Source: an uncultured Collinsella sp.
GTDB lineage: Bacteria; Actinomycetota; Coriobacteriia; Coriobacteriales; Coriobacteriaceae
Assembly (NCBI GenBank): GCA_905194675.1
Contig: CAJJTG010000016.1
Coordinates: forward strand, 1-42,646
Length of the DNA stretch: 42,646 nucleotides
Direction: 5' to 3'
In this document: positions 24,283 through 32,372 of the stretch, piece by piece
How positions within the stretch are numbered: position 1 is the stretch's first letter
Layout of the letters: each line of letters opens with the position of its first letter
The notes under the pieces: model-generated
The model's input: only the letters and a program-made list of their open reading frames with translations
Told to the model about the DNA's origin: nothing
The model's database searches: none
Program-made: the position numbers and the translations under genes

Positions 24283-24687
24283 TTACACGCGGCGACGCTT
24301 CTTGGGGCGGCAGCCGTTGTGCGGAATGGGGGTCTTGTCCTGGATGCTCGAGACCTCGAGGCCAGCAGCCTGGAGGGAGCGGATGGCGGTCTCACGACCG
24401 GAGCCGGGGCCCTTGACGAAGACGGAAACCTTCTTCATACCGTGCTCCATGGCCTGCTTGGCAGCAGCCTCGGCAGCCATCTGGGCAGCGAACGGCGTGG
24501 ACTTACGGGAGCCCTTGAAGCCCACCTGGCCAGCCGACTTCCAGGAAATGACGTTGCCCTGGGGATCGGTGATCGAAACGATCGTGTTGTTGAACGTAGA
24601 ACGAATGTGAGCCTGGCCCACGGAAATGTTCTTACGGTCCGCGCGCTTCAGACGGGCAGCGCGAACGTTCTTCTTAGCAGTAGCCAT
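24283..24687 (-). CDS. rpsK: 30S ribosomal protein S11
   Basis: 134 residues, with the S11 hallmark HIRSTFNNTIVSITD (28-42) and the C-terminal DKTPIPHNGCRPKKRRRV containing the Asn-Gly deamidation/isoaspartate motif. Platform protein of the 30S subunit. Between rpsM and rpsD. Confidence 0.98.
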   Translation of the reverse strand: MATAKKNVRAARLKRADRKNISVGQAHIRSTFNNTIVSITDPQGNVISWKSAGQVGFKGSRKSTPFAAQMAAEAAAKQAMEHGMKKVSVFVKGPGSGRETAIRSLQAAGLEVSSIQDKTPIPHNGCRPKKRRRV

Positions 24688-24701
24688 CTATCTAGCGCTC
24701 C

Positions 24702-25076
24702 TTATTTCTTCTTCTTAGCACCGATCTGACGCTTCGGGCCCTTACGGGTACGAGCGTTAGTGTGGGTGCGCTGGCCGCGGACCGGGAGGCCCTTGCGGTG
24801 ACGAAGGCCGCGGTTGCAGCCGATGTCCATAAGGCGCTTGACGTTCTGGTTGCGCTCACGGCGGAGGTCGCCCTCAACCATGATCTGGTTCTTATCGATA
24901 TAATCACGGATGGCGTTAACCTCATCCTCGGTGAGGTCCTTAACGCGCGTATCCACGTTAACGTTGCACTCGACGCAGATCTTCGTCGCAGTGGTGCGGC
25001 CGATGCCGTAAATGTAGGTCAGACCGATCTCAACGCGCTTCTCACGCGGGAGGTCGACACCATTAATACGGGCCAA
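24702..25076 (-). CDS. rpsM: 30S ribosomal protein S13
   Basis: 124 residues. Starts MARINGVDLPREKRVEIGL and contains YIYGIGRTTATKI and RHRKGLPVRGQRTHTNARTRKGP, the conserved basic C-terminal region that contacts tRNA at the head of the small subunit. 14 bp after rpmJ. Confidence 0.98.
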   Translation of the reverse strand: MARINGVDLPREKRVEIGLTYIYGIGRTTATKICVECNVNVDTRVKDLTEDEVNAIRDYIDKNQIMVEGDLRRERNQNVKRLMDIGCNRGLRHRKGLPVRGQRTHTNARTRKGPKRQIGAKKKK

Positions 25077-25090
25077 CGTAGTCTCCTCTC

Positions 25091-25204
25091 TTAACCCTGA
25101 CGCTGCTTATGACGGGGGTTCTCGCAAATGACGAGGACCTTGCCATGGCGCCTAATGATTTTGCACTTATCGCACATCTTCTTGACCGAAGGACGTACCT
25201 TCAT
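25091..25204 (-). CDS. rpmJ: 50S ribosomal protein L36
   Basis: 37 residues: MKVRPSVKKMCDKCKIIRR then HGKVLVICENPRHKQRQG. A zinc-ribbon (C+) form with two Cys in C-D-K-C, a third in ICE and His in PRHKQ. AAGGAAG site before ATG. Lies between infA and rpsM, as usual. Confidence 0.96.
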   Translation of the reverse strand: MKVRPSVKKMCDKCKIIRRHGKVLVICENPRHKQRQG

Positions 25205-25354
25205 CGTTCTTCCTTTCGGTAGCGCTCAAACTACTTCCCTACTATCTACTCGCCCAGCCGCAGGCGTTTAAAACTATGGCTGGTCTTCACACACAATCCG
25301 ACCGTAGGTTGAGCTAAGCCTGCAGTCGGAAATGGAGTGCGCGTATGCGTGCCG

Positions 25355-25573
25355 CTATTTGTAGCGATAGGTGATGCGGCCGCGGGTCAGGTCGTACGGG
25401 GAAAGCTCCACGACAACCCTGTCACCGGGGAGAATACGGATGTAATTCATTCGGATCTTGCCAGAAATGTTGCACAGAACCGAATGACCGTTCTCGAGCT
25501 CGACCTTAAACATGGCGTTGGGCAGCGGTTCCTTTACCGTACCCTCGAGCTCAATTGCGTCTTCCTTCTTCAC
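25355..25573 (-). CDS. infA: Translation initiation factor IF-1
   Basis: 72 residues if started at the GTG at 25573, giving MKKEDAIELEG, the family's standard N-terminus and length. A TTG six bases upstream would give two extra residues. Single OB fold with VKEPLPNAMFKVELENGH and KIRMNYIRILPGDRVVVELSPYDL in pieces. Blocks the A site of the 30S during initiation. A 150-bp gap to rpmJ and a candidate -10 (TAGAAT, minus strand 25613-25618) upstream suggest separate promoter input. Confidence 0.96.
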   Translation of the reverse strand: MKKEDAIELEGTVKEPLPNAMFKVELENGHSVLCNISGKIRMNYIRILPGDRVVVELSPYDLTRGRITYRYK

Positions 25574-25612
25574 AAGCAATCATCTTTCTCTAGAAAACGA
25601 CAGCGATTGAGT

Positions 25613-25641
25613 ATTCTACAACACGTATGCACGCATCGTAA
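25613..25641 (-). promoter_or_regulatory. Candidate promoter of infA
   Basis: Minus strand: TAGAAT (25613-25618) with TTACGA 17 bp upstream (25636-25641), about 40 bp before the infA GTG. The -10 is good; the -35 is weak. Confidence 0.35.
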
Positions 25642-25684
25642 TAACTTCGTAATGGCTCCACAACTAAGTGGAACTTGTTACATT

Positions 25685-25815
25685 TGAAATGTAAAACAAA
25701 ACCGTTCCCTGATACCCAAGATCGCCTTGAAATGAGAAGGCATAGACCTTGGGGTCATGCCTTCGAAATTGAAAGGCGAGGTTGGGCATCAGGGGGCGGC
25801 GACTTTTACATTTCA
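25685..25815. repeat. Nested-hairpin element, copy B
   Basis: Outermost perfect 12-bp arms TGAAATGTAAAA/TTTTACATTTCA (25685-25696 with 25804-25815; the right arm contains the map stop codon), next CCCTGAT/ATCAGGG (25707-25713 with 25788-25794), middle GCCTT/AAGGC (25724-25728 with 25773-25777), inner GAAGGCAT-x-GACC with GGTC-ATGCCTTC. It shares core sequence, order and spacing with copy A at 13535-13633; stem differences are compensatory. Confidence 0.78.
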
Positions 25816-26594
25816 CCGCCTTGCAAGGAACACCAAGCACCTTGGGCATCCGTGGTGATAATCACCGGACCGTCATCGGTGATGGCGACGGTGTTCTCGT
25901 AGTGCGCGGCGGGCAGGTGATCGTTGGTCGTAACAATCCAACCGTCGGAGCCCGTGCTCACATGGCTGGAACCCATCGTAACCATCGGCTCGATGGCAAT
26001 GACCATGCCGGCCTGGAGGCGAACGCCCCTCCCCTTCTTTCCATAGTTAGGAACGTTGGGGTCCTCGTGCATCACGCGGCCAATGCCATGGCCCACATAG
26101 TCACGAAGCACGCCGTAACCGTGAGACTCGGCGAGGGACTGAACGGCATAACCGACGTCCCCGATATGGTTACCGGGGACAGCCTGCTCGATGGCAGCCT
26201 TAAGGCAATCGCGCGTAACCTCGCACAGGGCCTTGGCCTCGGGCGTGGGGGTGCCGACGAAAAACGTCCAAGCGTTATCGCCGACCCAACCGTCGACAAC
26301 GGCTCCCGTATCGATGGAAATGATATCGCCATCGCGCAGGATCATGTCGGGGTTGGGAATACCGTGGACCACGGCATCGTTGATCGATGCGCAAATGGTT
26401 CCCGGGAACCCGCCGTAACCCTTAAAGGCCGGGATGCCGCCATGCATGCGGATAATCTGCTCCGCGAGCTGATCGAGCTCAAAGGTCGAAACGCCGGGGC
26501 GCACCATGGCTCCAACGTGGCGGAGCGCCATCTTAGATAGCGCTCCTGCCTTCTTCATCTGCTCGATTTGCGTTGCAGACTTAATCTTGATCAT
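25806..26594 (-). CDS. map: Methionine aminopeptidase, type I
   Basis: 262 residues. Removes the N-terminal Met of new proteins. All metal and catalytic residues are visible: H78, D95 (SIDTGA), D106 (GDNAWT), H169 (YVGHGIGR), E202 (IEPM) and E233 (HYENTVA). The ATG overlaps the adk stop by 4 bp, so the two are translationally coupled. Its stop codon falls in one arm of the nested-hairpin element. The last 12 residues (DAQGAWCSLQGGEM) extend slightly past the usual end. Confidence 0.97.
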   Translation of the reverse strand: MIKIKSATQIEQMKKAGALSKMALRHVGAMVRPGVSTFELDQLAEQIIRMHGGIPAFKGYGGFPGTICASINDAVVHGIPNPDMILRDGDIISIDTGAVVDGWVGDNAWTFFVGTPTPEAKALCEVTRDCLKAAIEQAVPGNHIGDVGYAVQSLAESHGYGVLRDYVGHGIGRVMHEDPNVPNYGKKGRGVRLQAGMVIAIEPMVTMGSSHVSTGSDGWIVTTNDHLPAAHYENTVAITDDGPVIITTDAQGAWCSLQGGEM

Positions 26595-27217
26595 AGACCG
26601 AGAGCCTCTTTGACATCCCCGTACACGGCCTCGCGAGCCTGGTCACCGTTGACCGACTTGAGCAGACCCTGGCCACGATAGTAGTCGACGAGCGGGCTCG
26701 TGGACTTCTCGTAGACGTCGAGACGGTTCTTGATGGTCTCGGGCTTGTCGTCGTCGCGCTGATACATCTCGCCTGCGCACTTGGGGCAGGTAGCATCGGC
26801 AGCCGTGCCGGTGTAACCGCAGGCGCGGCAGGTGCGACGCGAAGACAGACGATCGATAATGACCTCGGGGGCCACATCGACCAGAAGGGCGCAATCGATC
26901 TCGCGACCCATGGCGGAGAGCTCGGAATCGAGCGTCACAGCCTGGGCGGTGTTGCGCGGGAAGCCGTCGAGAATGAAGCCCTGCTGGGCGTCATCGGCGG
27001 CAAGGCGCTCCTTGACAAGGTCGATCACGAGCTGGTCGGGGACGAGCTCGCCAGCGTCCATGTACTTCTTAGCCTGAATACCAAGCTCGGTGCCACCCTT
27101 GACGGCAGCACGCAGCAGGTCGCCCGTGGAAATGTGAGCGACGCCAAACTCGGCGACGAGCTCCTGTGCGACGGTGCCCTTACCGGCACCCGGAGCTCCG
27201 AGCAATACGAGGTTCAT
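26591..27217 (-). CDS. adk: Adenylate kinase
   Basis: 208 residues from the ATG at 27217, which has AGGAGG 7 nt upstream; a TTG two codons earlier is unlikely. P-loop GAPGAGKGT (7-15), GFPRNTAQA, and a zinc-type lid with C-x2-C (CRACG) and C-x2-C (CPKC). Converts AMP and ATP to two ADP. Located between secY and map as in the classic Gram-positive spc operon. Confidence 0.97.
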   Translation of the reverse strand: MNLVLLGAPGAGKGTVAQELVAEFGVAHISTGDLLRAAVKGGTELGIQAKKYMDAGELVPDQLVIDLVKERLAADDAQQGFILDGFPRNTAQAVTLDSELSAMGREIDCALLVDVAPEVIIDRLSSRRTCRACGYTGTAADATCPKCAGEMYQRDDDKPETIKNRLDVYEKSTSPLVDYYRGQGLLKSVNGDQAREAVYGDVKEALGL

Positions 27218-27235
27218 GAGCAATCCTCCTCTAGC

Positions 27236-28522
27236 CTATTTAAAGAATCCATCGTAATCATACATCTTGATCTGGCCTTCGAGCTTATCGACCGTGTCGA
27301 GCACGACGCCGACCATGATGAGGATGGACGTGCCGCCAAATGCCTGGATCAGATGGTTACCCGTGAAGGAGAAGATGATCGAAGGCACGATGGCGATGAG
27401 CGCCAAAAAGACAGCGCTGGGAAGCGTGATCTTGTTAAGCGCGTTCTTGATGTAGGCCGCGGTAGCCCTACCCGGACGCACGCCCGGAATAAAGCCGCCC
27501 TGCTTCTTAAGGTTGTCGGCCGTGTCATCGGGGTTGAACACCATGGAGGTGTAGAAGTACGCGAAGAACACGATGAGGACAACGTTAAGCACCCAGTTGA
27601 GCCAACCGGTCGAAAGCGCGGAGGCAACTGCCTGAATCCAGCCGATGCCGGGGAAGAACACGGCAATCTGAGCCGGGAAGTACAGCAGCGCCGAAGCGAA
27701 GATGATCGGCACGACACCCGCGGTGTTGACCTTAATGGGCAGGTAGGTGGTCTGGCCACCCATCATGCGACGGCCAACGACGCGTTTGGCGTAGGAGACC
27801 GGGATGCGGCGCTGGCCGCGCTCAAGGAAAACAATCAGCGGGATAACCAGCAGGATGATGGCGCAGATGATCACCATGGTGATGATGCCACCGGCATTAC
27901 CCTCGGTGCTGGAGAAGATAGCCTGCGGAAGGCCGGCCATGATGTTCGCAAAGATGATCAGCGACATGCCATTGCCGATACCGCGCTGGGTGATGAGCTC
28001 ACCAATCCACATGATCAGCATAGCGCCTGCGGTGAGCGTACCGACGATCATGAGGTCGAAGATGATCTCGGGAGCGCCGGCGCCATTGAAGCTGATGCCG
28101 AAGCTCTTAAAGAGGAAGAGGTAACCCACGGAGTTGAGGATTGCCAGAGCCAGGGTGAGGTAACGCGAATACTGCGTAATCTTGGTCTGACCGACCTCGC
28201 CCTCGCGGGCAAGCTCATGCAGGGAAGGCACGACGGCCTGGAGCATCTGGAGGATGATCGAGCTGGTGATGTAAGGCATGATGCCCAGCGAAAACACCGA
28301 CACATAGCTCAACGCGCCGCCAGAGAAAAGATTCAGGAGGGCCATAGCACCTGCGGCGACCGAATTGTTATCGGTCGAGAAAAGGCCCAGCATCCCCTGG
28401 AAGGGAATGCCGGGCACAGGAGCGTGCGCACCAATGCGGTACACGACGAGCATAGCTATGGTAAAAAGAATCTTTTCGCGCAATTCTTTGATGCGGAAAG
28501 CATTCTTAAGACCATTTAGCAC
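27236..28522 (-). CDS. secY: Preprotein translocase subunit SecY
   Basis: 428 residues, the ten-TM channel of the Sec translocon. N-terminal KNAFRIKELREKILFTIAML, plug region GIMPYITSSIILQML, and the cytoplasmic loops FLERGQRRIPVSYAKR and FIPGVRPG needed for SecA and ribosome contact are intact. The start lies 7 bp inside the end of rplO, so the two are translationally coupled. Confidence 0.97.
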   Translation of the reverse strand: MLNGLKNAFRIKELREKILFTIAMLVVYRIGAHAPVPGIPFQGMLGLFSTDNNSVAAGAMALLNLFSGGALSYVSVFSLGIMPYITSSIILQMLQAVVPSLHELAREGEVGQTKITQYSRYLTLALAILNSVGYLFLFKSFGISFNGAGAPEIIFDLMIVGTLTAGAMLIMWIGELITQRGIGNGMSLIIFANIMAGLPQAIFSSTEGNAGGIITMVIICAIILLVIPLIVFLERGQRRIPVSYAKRVVGRRMMGGQTTYLPIKVNTAGVVPIIFASALLYFPAQIAVFFPGIGWIQAVASALSTGWLNWVLNVVLIVFFAYFYTSMVFNPDDTADNLKKQGGFIPGVRPGRATAAYIKNALNKITLPSAVFLALIAIVPSIIFSFTGNHLIQAFGGTSILIMVGVVLDTVDKLEGQIKMYDYDGFFK

Positions 28523-28965
28523 GGCAGCTCGACCTTTCCGCCAGCGGCCTCGATCTTGGCCTGCGCAGAAGCGCTGACCTTGTCGACCTTGACCGTGAAC
28601 TTCTTGGTGAGCTCACCATTGCCGAGCACCTTGACGGGCTCGAACTCGCTCTTGGTGATGCGAGCGGCCTTAAGAGCGGCACCGTCGATCACAGCGCCGT
28701 CCTCGAACTTACGCTCGAGACGCTCAACGTTAACAGCGGTGTACTCGATACGACGGGGGTTGCGGAAGCCCGGAAGCTTGGGCAGGCGCATAGCCAGCGG
28801 AGTCTGGCCACCCTCGAAGCCGGCACCCTTGGTGCCGCCAGAGCGGGAACCCTGGCCCTTCTGGCCGCGGCCAGAAGTGGTGCCGTGACCCGAAGAATTG
28901 CCACGGCCGACGCGCTTGCGGTTCTTAGTGGAACCGGGCGCGGGAGTAAGATCGTGAAGCTGCAT
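28516..28965 (-). CDS. rplO: 50S ribosomal protein L15
   Basis: 149 residues, with the L15 N-terminus LHDLTPAPGSTKNRKRVGRG and glycine-rich SSGHGTTSGRGQKGQGSRSG stretch (24-43), then FEGGQTPLAMRLPKLPGF. Late-assembly large-subunit protein. Overlaps secY by 7 bp; rpmD ends 3 bp upstream. Confidence 0.97.
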   Translation of the reverse strand: MQLHDLTPAPGSTKNRKRVGRGNSSGHGTTSGRGQKGQGSRSGGTKGAGFEGGQTPLAMRLPKLPGFRNPRRIEYTAVNVERLERKFEDGAVIDGAALKAARITKSEFEPVKVLGNGELTKKFTVKVDKVSASAQAKIEAAGGKVELPC

Positions 28966-28968
28966 TTG

Positions 28969-29151
28969 CTACTCCTCTACAATCTCGACAAGGTGCTTGA
29001 CCTTGAAGATCATGCCGCGGACGGACTCGTTGTCAGCAATCTCGCGAACCTCGCGGATCCTGTGGAGACCGAGGGCACGGACAGTACGGACCTGGTCCTG
29101 CTTGCAACCGTTGGTGCTGCGGACCTGCTTGATCTTGATGGTGTCAGCCAT
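28969..29151 (-). CDS. rpmD: 50S ribosomal protein L30
   Basis: 60 residues, a single ferredoxin-like L30 fold: IKIKQVRSTNGCKQDQVRTV then ALGLHRIREVREIADNESVRGM. Normal length. Packed between rpsE (2 bp) and rplO (3 bp). Confidence 0.96.
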   Translation of the reverse strand: MADTIKIKQVRSTNGCKQDQVRTVRALGLHRIREVREIADNESVRGMIFKVKHLVEIVEE

Positions 29152-29153
29152 GC

Positions 29154-29678
29154 TTAGTTCTCCTTACCGACGAACATCTCGGAGACCGTCAGGCCACGGC
29201 GAGCCGCGACGTCCTCAGGGCTGGAGAGCTCCTTGAGGCCCTCGACGGCAGCCTTGATGATGTTGAGGCCGTTGTCGGTACCGAGGGACTTGGACAGGAC
29301 GTTCTTGATGCCAGCAAGCTCGAAGAGGGGACGCACAGCGCCGCCGGCGATAACGCCGGTACCCTCGACAGCGGGCTTGATGATGATGCGGCCGGCACCA
29401 AAGTGGCCGAGAACCTCGTGCGGGATGGTGCCCTGCTCGGTCACCGGCACGTGGAACATGTTCTTCTTGGCATCGAGAGACGCCTTGGAGATGGCCAGGG
29501 GCACCTCAGCGGACTTGCCCATGCCAACGCCGACGTTGCCCTTGCCGTCGCCAACGACGACGAGAGCGACGAGGCTCATGCGACGACCACCCTTGACGGT
29601 CTTCGACACGCGGTTGATGTAAACGACGCGCTCCTCGAACTCGGAGGCCTCGCGCTGCTGCTTCTGATTACGAGCCAT
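29154..29678 (-). CDS. rpsE: 30S ribosomal protein S5
   Basis: 174 residues. N-terminal double-stranded RNA-binding domain with FEERVVYINRVSKTVKGGRR and GDGKGNVGVGMGKSAEVPLA; C-terminal domain with LFELAGIKNVLSKSLGT. Contributes to decoding accuracy. 14 bp after rplR. Confidence 0.97.
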   Translation of the reverse strand: MARNQKQQREASEFEERVVYINRVSKTVKGGRRMSLVALVVVGDGKGNVGVGMGKSAEVPLAISKASLDAKKNMFHVPVTEQGTIPHEVLGHFGAGRIIIKPAVEGTGVIAGGAVRPLFELAGIKNVLSKSLGTDNGLNIIKAAVEGLKELSSPEDVAARRGLTVSEMFVGKEN

Positions 29679-29692
29679 GTGCTACATACCTC

Positions 29693-30061
29693 CTAGAACT
29701 CGAGACCGGCGGCACGAGCACCGTCGGCGAGGGCCTTGACGCGGCCATGGTAGATACGGCCACCACGATCGAAGGCGACCTTGGTGATGCCGGCCTCGAT
29801 GGCACGCTTGCCAACGAGCTGACCGACCTTCTCCGCAGCCTCCTTGTTCGAGGTGTGGGTGCCCTTGAACTCGGCCTCGAGGGTCGAGGCAGAGACGAGC
29901 GTCAGGCTGGAGCCCTTGCTGTCGTCGATGATCTGGGCATAGATGTTGGCGTTGGTACGGGTCACGCGAAGACGCGGACGCTCGGCGGTACCCGAGACCT
30001 TGCCGCGAACACGACGCTGACGACGCTTGAGGCCTTCCAGCTTCGCCTTATGCTTGTTCAT
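29693..30061 (-). CDS. rplR: 50S ribosomal protein L18
   Basis: 122 residues; binds 5S rRNA. Basic N-terminus KRRQRRVRGKVSGTAERPRLRV, then NANIYAQIIDD and GRIYHGRVKALADGARAAGLEF, the conserved C-terminal end. Preceded by a 75-bp gap with a perfect hairpin (30090-30111). Confidence 0.97.
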   Translation of the reverse strand: MNKHKAKLEGLKRRQRRVRGKVSGTAERPRLRVTRTNANIYAQIIDDSKGSSLTLVSASTLEAEFKGTHTSNKEAAEKVGQLVGKRAIEAGITKVAFDRGGRIYHGRVKALADGARAAGLEF

Positions 30062-30089
30062 ACGTAAACTCCTAAAAAGGTTGATCTTG

Positions 30090-30111
30090 CCAGCACCTGA
30101 CGGGGTGCTGG
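30090..30111 (-). promoter_or_regulatory. Hairpin between rplF and rplR
   Basis: Perfect 8-bp stem CCAGCACC/GGTGCTGG with a 6-nt loop in the rplF-rplR gap, 29 bp upstream of the rplR start. No T run, so more likely an RNA-processing, stability or autoregulatory site than a terminator. Confidence 0.45.
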
Positions 30112-30136
30112 TCTTATGCGAGTAAGTCGGTTACGA

Positions 30137-30673
30137 CTACTTGGCGGCCTTACCCAGCTTGCGGCGGATGTGCTCGCCGACATAGTGGATACCCTTGCCC
30201 TTGTAAGGCTCGGGAGGACGATGGCCGCGAATCTCAGCGGCGATCTGACCGACCTGCTGCTTGTTGATACCCTTGACGTTCACGTGTGTGTTGTCGGGAA
30301 CCTCGAAGGTGATGCCCTCGGGAGCCTCGACGATCACGGGGTGCGAGAAGCCCAGGGAGAACTCGAGGTTCTTGCCCTTCTGCTGCACGCGGTAACCGAC
30401 GCCGGCGAGCTCGAGCTTCTTCTCGAAGCCCTCGGAAACGCCAACAACCATGTTGTGGATGAGGGCGCGGGTGAGGCCGTGACGGGCACGGGTCTCACGC
30501 TCGTCGTCGGGACGGGAAACGGTGAGGACGTTGTCCTCGACGTTGATGGTGAGCTTCTCAAAAACATCGAGCTCGAGCTGGCCCTTGGGGCCCTTGACGA
30601 CAACGTTGTTGCCGTTGACTGCCACTTCGACTCCGGCGGGAATCTGGACAGGCTTATTACCGATACGAGACAC
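30137..30673 (-). CDS. rplF: 50S ribosomal protein L6
   Basis: 178 residues; two L6 repeats. Starts MSRIGNKPVQIPAGVEV and ends with the signature GHRPPEPYKGKGIHYVGEH near 149-167. Located near the factor-binding site of the large subunit. 33 bp after rpsH. Confidence 0.97.
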   Translation of the reverse strand: MSRIGNKPVQIPAGVEVAVNGNNVVVKGPKGQLELDVFEKLTINVEDNVLTVSRPDDERETRARHGLTRALIHNMVVGVSEGFEKKLELAGVGYRVQQKGKNLEFSLGFSHPVIVEAPEGITFEVPDNTHVNVKGINKQQVGQIAAEIRGHRPPEPYKGKGIHYVGEHIRRKLGKAAK

Positions 30674-30706
30674 GGTGATCTCCTTTCCTTCTACCTACCG
30701 AGCGAA

Positions 30707-31105
30707 TTACCAGACGTAAGCGATGATCTCGCCGCCGACGTTGTGCTTGCGAGCATCGCGGTCGGTCATGACGCCATGGCTGGTGGAAATAATGGCGGTA
30801 CCAAGGCCACCGCGGACGCGGGGCATGTCGGCAACGCCGGTGTACTTACGCAGGCCCGGCTTGGAAATGCGGCGGATGCCGTTGATAACCTTAGCCTTCT
30901 TGGGACCATACTTAAGCGTGATGTGCAGAGTCTTCTGGGGAACGGTGTCCTCGACATCGTAGCCCTCGATGTAGCCCTCCTCGTGCAGAACACGAGCGAT
31001 CTCGACGAGCTTCTTGCTGCTCGGCATGGAGACCGTGGCCTTGTTCACAGAGTTAGCGTTACGGATGCGCGTAAGCATATCTGCGATCGGGTCTGTAAGG
31101 TTCAT
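30707..31105 (-). CDS. rpsH: 30S ribosomal protein S8
   Basis: 132 residues; starts with MNLTDPIADMLTRIRNAN and ends with GTAIISTSHGVMTDRDARKHNVGGEIIAYVW in pieces, the family hallmark. Binds 16S helix 21 and is the spc-operon repressor in Escherichia coli, where it binds the mRNA near rplE. A 119-bp gap separates it from rpsN. Confidence 0.97.
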   Translation of the reverse strand: MNLTDPIADMLTRIRNANSVNKATVSMPSSKKLVEIARVLHEEGYIEGYDVEDTVPQKTLHITLKYGPKKAKVINGIRRISKPGLRKYTGVADMPRVRGGLGTAIISTSHGVMTDRDARKHNVGGEIIAYVW

Positions 31106-31224
31106 ACAGATTCTCCTTCGTTCTTGATGAACACGTGCTCTTGGTTCTTCGCCGCCCTTAACGGCAAAGCCTAACTAGCGCGTTTTCCCTGTTCCAAACG
31201 GATGCTTGAAACGCTGGTAGTGAC

Positions 31225-31410
31225 TTACCAGCTGGCCTTCTTAACGCCGGGAAGCTCGCCCTTGAGTGCAAGCTCGCGGAAGCAGACACGGCACAGGCCG
31301 AACTTGCGGTACACAGAGTGCGGACGGCCGCAGCGCTGGCAGCGCGTGTACTCACGAGTAGAGAACTTCTGCTTGCGATTGCACTTGACGATCATCGATG
31401 TCTTAGCCAC
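31225..31410 (-). CDS. rpsZ: 30S ribosomal protein S14, zinc-binding type
   Basis: 61 residues, type Z. Zinc site CQRCG and CRVCF (C-x2-C twice, 12 residues apart) is complete. Normal length for the short form. Between rplE and rpsH. Confidence 0.97.
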   Translation of the reverse strand: MAKTSMIVKCNRKQKFSTREYTRCQRCGRPHSVYRKFGLCRVCFRELALKGELPGVKKASW

Positions 31411-31489
31411 TTATATCCTCCTCACATAGAGTATTGTTCGCCCCAAGCGCCGCCCCCTTCTGGGAACGGCGCTCATAGGGCAGGTGAAC

Positions 31490-32047
31490 CTATTTCTTGA
31501 ACGGGAAACCGAAGGCGTCCAGAAGGGCCTTGGCCTCCTCATCGGTATTGGCGGTGGTCACGAAAGTGATGTCCATACCACGCTGGTGATCGACGGAGTC
31601 AAAGTCGATCTCGGGGAAGATGAGCTGCTCGGTGACGCCCATGGAGAAGTTACCACGGCCGTCGAAGCTCTTGGCGGAGATGCCGCGGAAGTCGCGGATA
31701 CGGGGAATCGCGACGGAGGTCAGACGATCGAAGAACTCCCACATACGGTCGCCACGAAGGGTAACCTTGCAGCCGATCGGCATACCAGCGCGCAGGCGGA
31801 AGGTAGCGATGGACTTGCGGGCACGGGTGATCATCGGCTGCTGGCCGGTGATGGCGCGCAGGTCGCGCACGGCACCGTCGATGGCCTTGGAATCGGTAGC
31901 GGCCTCGCCGACACCCATGTTCACGACGATCTTCTCAAACTTGGGGATCATCATGACGTTCTCGTACTGGAACTTGTCCTGAAGCTGCTGCTTGACCTCG
32001 TTGTTGTACTTGGTCTTCAGACGCGGCACATACTTCTCTTCTGCCAT
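31490..32047 (-). CDS. rplE: 50S ribosomal protein L5
   Basis: 185 residues; binds 5S rRNA in the central protuberance. Contains MMIPKFEKIVVNMGVGEA (32-49), TRARKSIATFRLRAGMPIGCKVTLRG and GMDITFVTTANTDEEAKALL. AGGAG site before ATG. It is the first gene of this ribosomal block: upstream lies 325 bp of non-coding DNA and then xdhC, not rplX. A candidate promoter at 32185-32213 fits an operon that starts here. Confidence 0.97.
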   Translation of the reverse strand: MAEEKYVPRLKTKYNNEVKQQLQDKFQYENVMMIPKFEKIVVNMGVGEAATDSKAIDGAVRDLRAITGQQPMITRARKSIATFRLRAGMPIGCKVTLRGDRMWEFFDRLTSVAIPRIRDFRGISAKSFDGRGNFSMGVTEQLIFPEIDFDSVDHQRGMDITFVTTANTDEEAKALLDAFGFPFKK

Positions 32048-32184
32048 TGTTCACTCCTTCTTGGGGTTTTAAGCACGGGGCGTGGCCACGATGGGTTGTC
32101 CTCGTGCCTCCTGACTGCATCCGCGCCGCTCATGGCATTTCGCGGTTTGGACTCGACGCAGCAGGAGCCGACAAAACAATCGGT

Positions 32185-32213
32185 ACTATACGCGCATCGG
32201 GAGCGTATTTCCA
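32185..32213 (-). promoter_or_regulatory. Candidate promoter of the rplE-rplQ operon
   Basis: Minus strand: TGGAAA, 17 bp, TATAGT, 138 bp upstream of rplE. The -10 matches five of six and the -35 four of six. The long leader between it and rplE may carry control signals. The rest of 32048-32288 holds no gene I recognise. Confidence 0.5.
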
Positions 32214-32288
32214 GAAAAACCTCGTCTGCCTGCACAACTCCACAACTCCCCCGCACATATTGATCCCTAGGGGACGGAGGAAAATGGC

Positions 32289-32355
32289 AGTTGCGGTGAA
32301 ATAGGGACCGTTTGACGGCTTAACAGGCTTTAACAGTCCGTATTTCACCGCAACT
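32289..32355. repeat. 15-bp perfect inverted repeat element
   Basis: AGTTGCGGTGAAATA (32289-32303) pairs perfectly with TATTTCACCGCAACT (32341-32355) around a 37-nt loop that can extend the stem through GGAC/GTCC. It follows the xdhC stop on the minus strand. It lacks a T run, so it looks like a palindromic repeat that may double as a terminator. Confidence 0.65.
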
Positions 32356-32372
32356 CATATATGGGGATGCGA

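Noticed and set aside
32017..32256. Short minus-strand frame upstream of rplE as a possible rplX remnant
   Set aside because: Translation shows no L24 features (no KOW motif); it is not convincing as a ribosomal protein.
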